Made by a program: the position numbers and the translations under genes. From Kribbella sp. VKM Ac-2568 (GTDB lineage: Bacteria; Actinomycetota; Actinomycetes; Propionibacteriales; Kribbellaceae), in the NCBI RefSeq assembly GCF_004345365.1, contig NZ_SLVF01000002.1, forward strand, positions 704,394 through 768,393: 64,000 nucleotides of DNA. The letters are read 5' to 3'. Below are positions 60,891-64,000 of this stretch, piece after piece (within the stretch, counting starts at the first letter, position 1; each line of letters begins with the position of its first letter). The notes under the pieces are model-generated. The model was given only the letters and a program-made list of their open reading frames with translations, was not told the DNA's origin and did not search any database.

Positions 60891-62861
60891 ATGACCAACC
60901 GTCCACGCACGACCGGGATGGATGACGGGGACACGTCACGACCGCAGCCGGATTCGAGCGCGAGTGCACGCGACGGGGTGCGGCTCGCGGTGGTCGTGGG
61001 CGCGCTCGGTGTGGTGTTCGGCGACATCGGAACCAGCCCGATCTACACCCTGCAGACGGTGTTCAATCCCAGCGATCCGCATCCCGTCCCGGTCAGCTCG
61101 GAGAACGTGTACGGAGTGGTCTCGCTGATCTTCTGGTCGGTGATGATCATCGTCACGGTCACCTACGTGCTGTTGGCCATGCGTGCTGACAACGACGGTG
61201 AGGGCGGCATCATGGCCCTGATCACGCTCTTGCGCCGGCTGGGCACGCAGCGGGGCGGGCGCACCGCGGTCGTGTTGGCTGCGCTGGGAATCTTCGGCGC
61301 CTCGCTGTTCTTCGGCGACAGCATGATCACACCGGCGATCTCCGTCCTGTCAGCCGTCGAAGGCCTCAAGGTCGTCGAGCCCTCACTCGCGCAGTTCGTC
61401 GTACCGATCACCGCGGTGATCATCGTTTTGCTGTTCGCCGTACAGCGTCGGGGCACGGCGGCCGTGGGACGCGTGTTCGGACCGATCATGATCGCCTGGT
61501 TCGTGGTCATCGGCGCGAACGGCATCAGCGGTATCGCCGAACACCCGGGCATCCTCAAGGCGCTCTCCCCCACGTACGCGCTGGGCTTTCTGACCGGCCA
61601 CTTCAGCATCGCTTTCTTTTCCTTGGCGGCGATCGTCCTTGCGGTCACCGGCGCCGAAGCTCTGTACGCCGACATGGGGCACTTCGGCCGTCGGGCGATC
61701 ACCCGTGCCTGGCTCGCGCTCGTGTTCCCGGCCTGCGTTCTCAGCTACCTCGGTCAGGGAGCATCGATCCTCGAGGATCCGGCCAACATCAGCAGCCCGT
61801 TCTTCCTGCTCATTCCCGACTGGGGACGCCTGCCGCTCGTCATACTGGCCACTGCCGCAACCGTGATCGCCTCTCAGGCCGTCATCACCGGCGCCTACTC
61901 GGTAGCGTCCCAAGCCGCCCAGCTCGGCTACCTCCCCCGGCTCCGGATCGCGCACACCTCGGAGTCGACAGCCGGTCAGATCTACGTGCCCTGGATCAAC
62001 TGGGTCCTGATGATCTCGGTGCTGACCCTCATCTTCGCCTTCCGCAGTTCCGCGGCACTCGCCTACGCATTCGGCATGGCGGTGACAGGAACCATCACCA
62101 TCACAACCCTGCTGTTCTTCTACGTCGCGCGGCGCCGATGGCACCTGAGCCCTTGGTTGATAGGCATCAGCGCGGCGCTACTGCTGTCCGTGGACCTGCT
62201 GTTCGTCGCGGCGAACCTGACCAAGCTCATCCACGGCGCCTGGCTTCCACTCCTGATCGCGATCACCGCATTCACCGTCATGACGACCTGGCAGCGCGGC
62301 CGCGCGATCGTCACCACCGAACGCGAGCGGCGCGAGGGCCCACTCGGCGACTTCATCGGCCAACTGCGCGAACGGCAACTACCCGCGCAACAAGTCCCCG
62401 GTACGGCGGTCTTCCTGAATCGCGGCGGCCAAACCACACCGCTGGCCCTGCGCGCCAACGTCGAGAACAACCACGTCCGGCACGAGCAGGTCGTCATCCT
62501 CGCGATCGAGACCGAGCCCGTACCGCGCATCGGCACGGACCGGCGGATCGTCGTGGACGACCTCGGGTACCGCGACGACGGCATCATCCACGTCACCGCC
62601 CGGTTCGGCTACATGGAAACTCCCGCCGTACCGATCACCTTGGCGCTGCTCGACCCGGAGGCGACCGAGGGCGAGCTCCAGCTCGATCGAGCCTCCTACT
62701 TCCTGTCCAAGATCGAGCTCCGGCGCGGCGATAACCCGACCATGGCGTCGTGGCGTAAACGCCTCTTCATCGCCACCTCCTACATCACCGCCGACGCCGC
62801 CGAGCACTTCGGTCTCCCCCGCGACCGCACCGTCATCATCGGCTCATACATCGACGTCTAG
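60891..62861 (+). CDS. kup: Kup-type potassium uptake transporter
   Basis: A 656-residue K+/H+ symporter: signature VVFGDIGTSPIYTLQTVF near residue 45, twelve hydrophobic helices, and a cytoplasmic C-terminal domain (VPGTAVFLNRGGQTTPLALR, HEQVVILAIETEPVP, FGYMETPAVP). It imports potassium. ATG 60891 is the usual start; TTG 60879 with GGAGAAGGA two bases upstream is too close. I could not recognise a c-di-AMP riboswitch in the 218-bp leader. Confidence 0.93.
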   Translation: MTNRPRTTGMDDGDTSRPQPDSSASARDGVRLAVVVGALGVVFGDIGTSPIYTLQTVFNPSDPHPVPVSSENVYGVVSLIFWSVMIIVTVTYVLLAMRADNDGEGGIMALITLLRRLGTQRGGRTAVVLAALGIFGASLFFGDSMITPAISVLSAVEGLKVVEPSLAQFVVPITAVIIVLLFAVQRRGTAAVGRVFGPIMIAWFVVIGANGISGIAEHPGILKALSPTYALGFLTGHFSIAFFSLAAIVLAVTGAEALYADMGHFGRRAITRAWLALVFPACVLSYLGQGASILEDPANISSPFFLLIPDWGRLPLVILATAATVIASQAVITGAYSVASQAAQLGYLPRLRIAHTSESTAGQIYVPWINWVLMISVLTLIFAFRSSAALAYAFGMAVTGTITITTLLFFYVARRRWHLSPWLIGISAALLLSVDLLFVAANLTKLIHGAWLPLLIAITAFTVMTTWQRGRAIVTTERERREGPLGDFIGQLRERQLPAQQVPGTAVFLNRGGQTTPLALRANVENNHVRHEQVVILAIETEPVPRIGTDRRIVVDDLGYRDDGIIHVTARFGYMETPAVPITLALLDPEATEGELQLDRASYFLSKIELRRGDNPTMASWRKRLFIATSYITADAAEHFGLPRDRTVIIGSYIDV

Positions 62862-62988
62862 CCAGGACCATCCGCCTCACCACCTGGCCGCCCGGACGCC
62901 GAGGCGAGCTATTCCTACGAAGGCACCGCGAGATGAACACGCACGTCGTCGGCCGCTCCGTCACGGCCGCTCGGCCTCGTCTGGCCGA

Positions 62989-63279
62989 TCAGTTCGGCGC
63001 GTCGTCTTCTGAGAAGCCGGCGGCTGCGAGCAGGCGGCGGAGGCCGACCACCGCCTCGATCTCCGTGTCCTTGTCTGAGGGGATGTCGAAGAAGCCGGTC
63101 TCGGACCCGACCGTGACTTCGACCTTGCCGTCGTGGCGGCGCTCGACGGTGCCGACAGCCTCCAGCAACGACACCACGTCGTGCCACTCGATGTTGTGGC
63201 TCACGGGATGCTGGAAGATCTTGCGCAGCGTCGTGCGGTGGTGGCTGGTGAGGTGCTCAGATCCTGGGTCCGACGTCAT
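62989..63279 (-). CDS. Conserved small actinobacterial protein
   Basis: A 96-residue protein starting MTSDPGSEHLTSHHRTTLRK with IFQHPVSHNIEWHDVVSLLE and ending in an acidic GFSEDDAPN tail. The alpha/beta pattern recalls small HicA-like RNA-binding folds, but that is not established. GAGGAG precedes ATG 63279. Confidence 0.68.
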   Translation of the reverse strand: MTSDPGSEHLTSHHRTTLRKIFQHPVSHNIEWHDVVSLLEAVGTVERRHDGKVEVTVGSETGFFDIPSDKDTEIEAVVGLRRLLAAAGFSEDDAPN

Positions 63280-63402
63280 CGCGACTCCTCGTCATCAATG
63301 GCCAGCGTACGCCTGGCGCCCCGGTCGCTTGGACCCGACAACAGCGCGATCGACACCTGCGAAATCTGCTCCCGTCCGCCGTGGTCGCTATGGAATGTCG
63401 GA

Positions 63403-64000
63403 TCAGCCGTGGTGTCCGGTCAGACCTCGGACGCGCATCACGACGCCGGCGTGGTCGGACGGCCACAGCCCGGTCGTCGGGTCGCGCGGGTCGCCGTCAC
63501 GGCCGGTCACCTGGCCACGGTCGGTGCTGAGCGCCTCCCCGTCCGCCGTACGACCGAACACCATGTCGATGCGGTGCGTCCACGATCCCGGAACCGCCTC
63601 GTCCACCGTCTCGTTCAGGCCGGAGGTGTCGCCGGCATCGAAGCCGGGCAAGTCCGCGGGCCGACCGGAGTCCTTCCACAAGTCGGTGTAGCCGCCGGCG
63701 CCAGTGATCAATTCGTACGCCGCCCTGTGCGGCACATGGTCGATCGGCTTGATCGAGCTGTTCACCGGGTCGGAATTGCAGTCGCAGACGAACACCGTGC
63801 CCCGATCCGGCGACGTGGCCTCGGCGACCAACTCGCCGGCCTGCGCCAACGCGATGTCGGAACTGAACGCCTCGAGGTGCGTATTCACGAACCGGAACCG
63901 CTGCCCGCCCGCCCGCACGTCGACCCACTGATAGCCGCGGTCGAAGTCGAAATCCACCCCGGCAACACCGACCTGCAGATTCACGGCATACACGTCCTGA
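63403..64000 (-). CDS. Endonuclease/exonuclease/phosphatase-family protein, 3' part
   Basis: The last 198 codons of an EEP-fold phosphoesterase; the 5' end lies beyond the right edge (the frame is open through base 64000). Visible catalytic elements are FVNTHLEAFSSD, VCDCNSDPVNSS and the terminal SDHAGVV with the catalytic His. Such proteins hydrolyse phosphodiesters in nucleic acids, lipids or inositol phosphates and are often secreted in actinobacteria; the signal region is out of view. Confidence 0.82.
   Translation of the reverse strand, partial: QDVYAVNLQVGVAGVDFDFDRGYQWVDVRAGGQRFRFVNTHLEAFSSDIALAQAGELVAEATSPDRGTVFVCDCNSDPVNSSIKPIDHVPHRAAYELITGAGGYTDLWKDSGRPADLPGFDAGDTSGLNETVDEAVPGSWTHRIDMVFGRTADGEALSTDRGQVTGRDGDPRDPTTGLWPSDHAGVVMRVRGLTGHHG

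Overview
The window is high-GC DNA with GTG and TTG starts, purine-rich ribosome sites, many ATGA/GTGA gene overlaps and actinobacterial families: large LuxR-type ATPases, DUF1876, DnaE2, PadR-controlled drug ABC pumps and a Rox-like rifamycin monooxygenase. It reads as the chromosome of a soil actinomycete. A Kribbella/Nocardioidaceae-like host is only an impression. I saw no rRNA, tRNA or CRISPR array.

Layout. 0-4 kb: nitrate respiration (narG 5' part, narK) and a divergent Acg-type flavin protein, with palindromes between them. 4-5.6 kb: a flippase-like membrane protein coupled to a frameshifted glycerophosphodiesterase. 5.6-7.7 kb: a persulfide-stress unit (CstR-like sensor, twin G-tract operators, CstB-like fusion enzyme, small Cys protein). 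7.9-10.6 kb: stress genes (DUF1876, acyltransferase-like protein, Hsp20) sharing a GGGACC/GGTCCC palindrome also seen beside the nar genes; this suggests one hypoxia-type regulon. 10.6-24 kb: MFS remnant, LuxR ATPase, VOC protein, broken secreted hydrolase, SRPBCC protein, GH15 enzyme, DJ-1/MocR divergent pair, lipid-kinase and membrane proteins.

24.2-30.9 kb: an aromatic catabolic operon (TetR; extradiol dioxygenase, FAH-type hydrolase, acyl-CoA ligase, DoxX, FAD hydroxylase), every junction overlapping. 31-38 kb: pterin-dehydratase/VOC fusion, phosphoribosyltransferase, BON protein, dnaE2 with an SOS-like box. 38.2-40.4 kb: an ATP-grasp ligase coupled to a DUF1704 (QEGLA) metallopeptidase, the most intriguing pair here. 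40.5-47.6 kb: ECF sigma factor with a tandem repeat near its N-terminus, cupin and membrane partners, GNAT, a second LuxR ATPase, a hydrolase.

47.7-58.6 kb is a scarred accessory zone. An ATP-dependent DNA ligase gene appears cut in two around a 4.6-kb segment carrying an integrase stub, a merB-like gene and a PadR/ABC efflux set. The same short palindromic sequence (GGTTCAGTGAAGGAAC) ends the ligase stub and, 2.9 kb away, a truncated flavoprotein gene at the end of an ars operon. Between the two copies are a Rox-like monooxygenase, a second ligase stub and a DHFR-like gene. The ars operon (ArsR-ArsC fusion, internally deleted ArsC, aquaporin, ArsC) has a 31-bp operator over its start. 58.6-64 kb: MarR/MFS efflux, Kup potassium transporter, a small protein and the 3' part of an EEP-family phosphatase gene.
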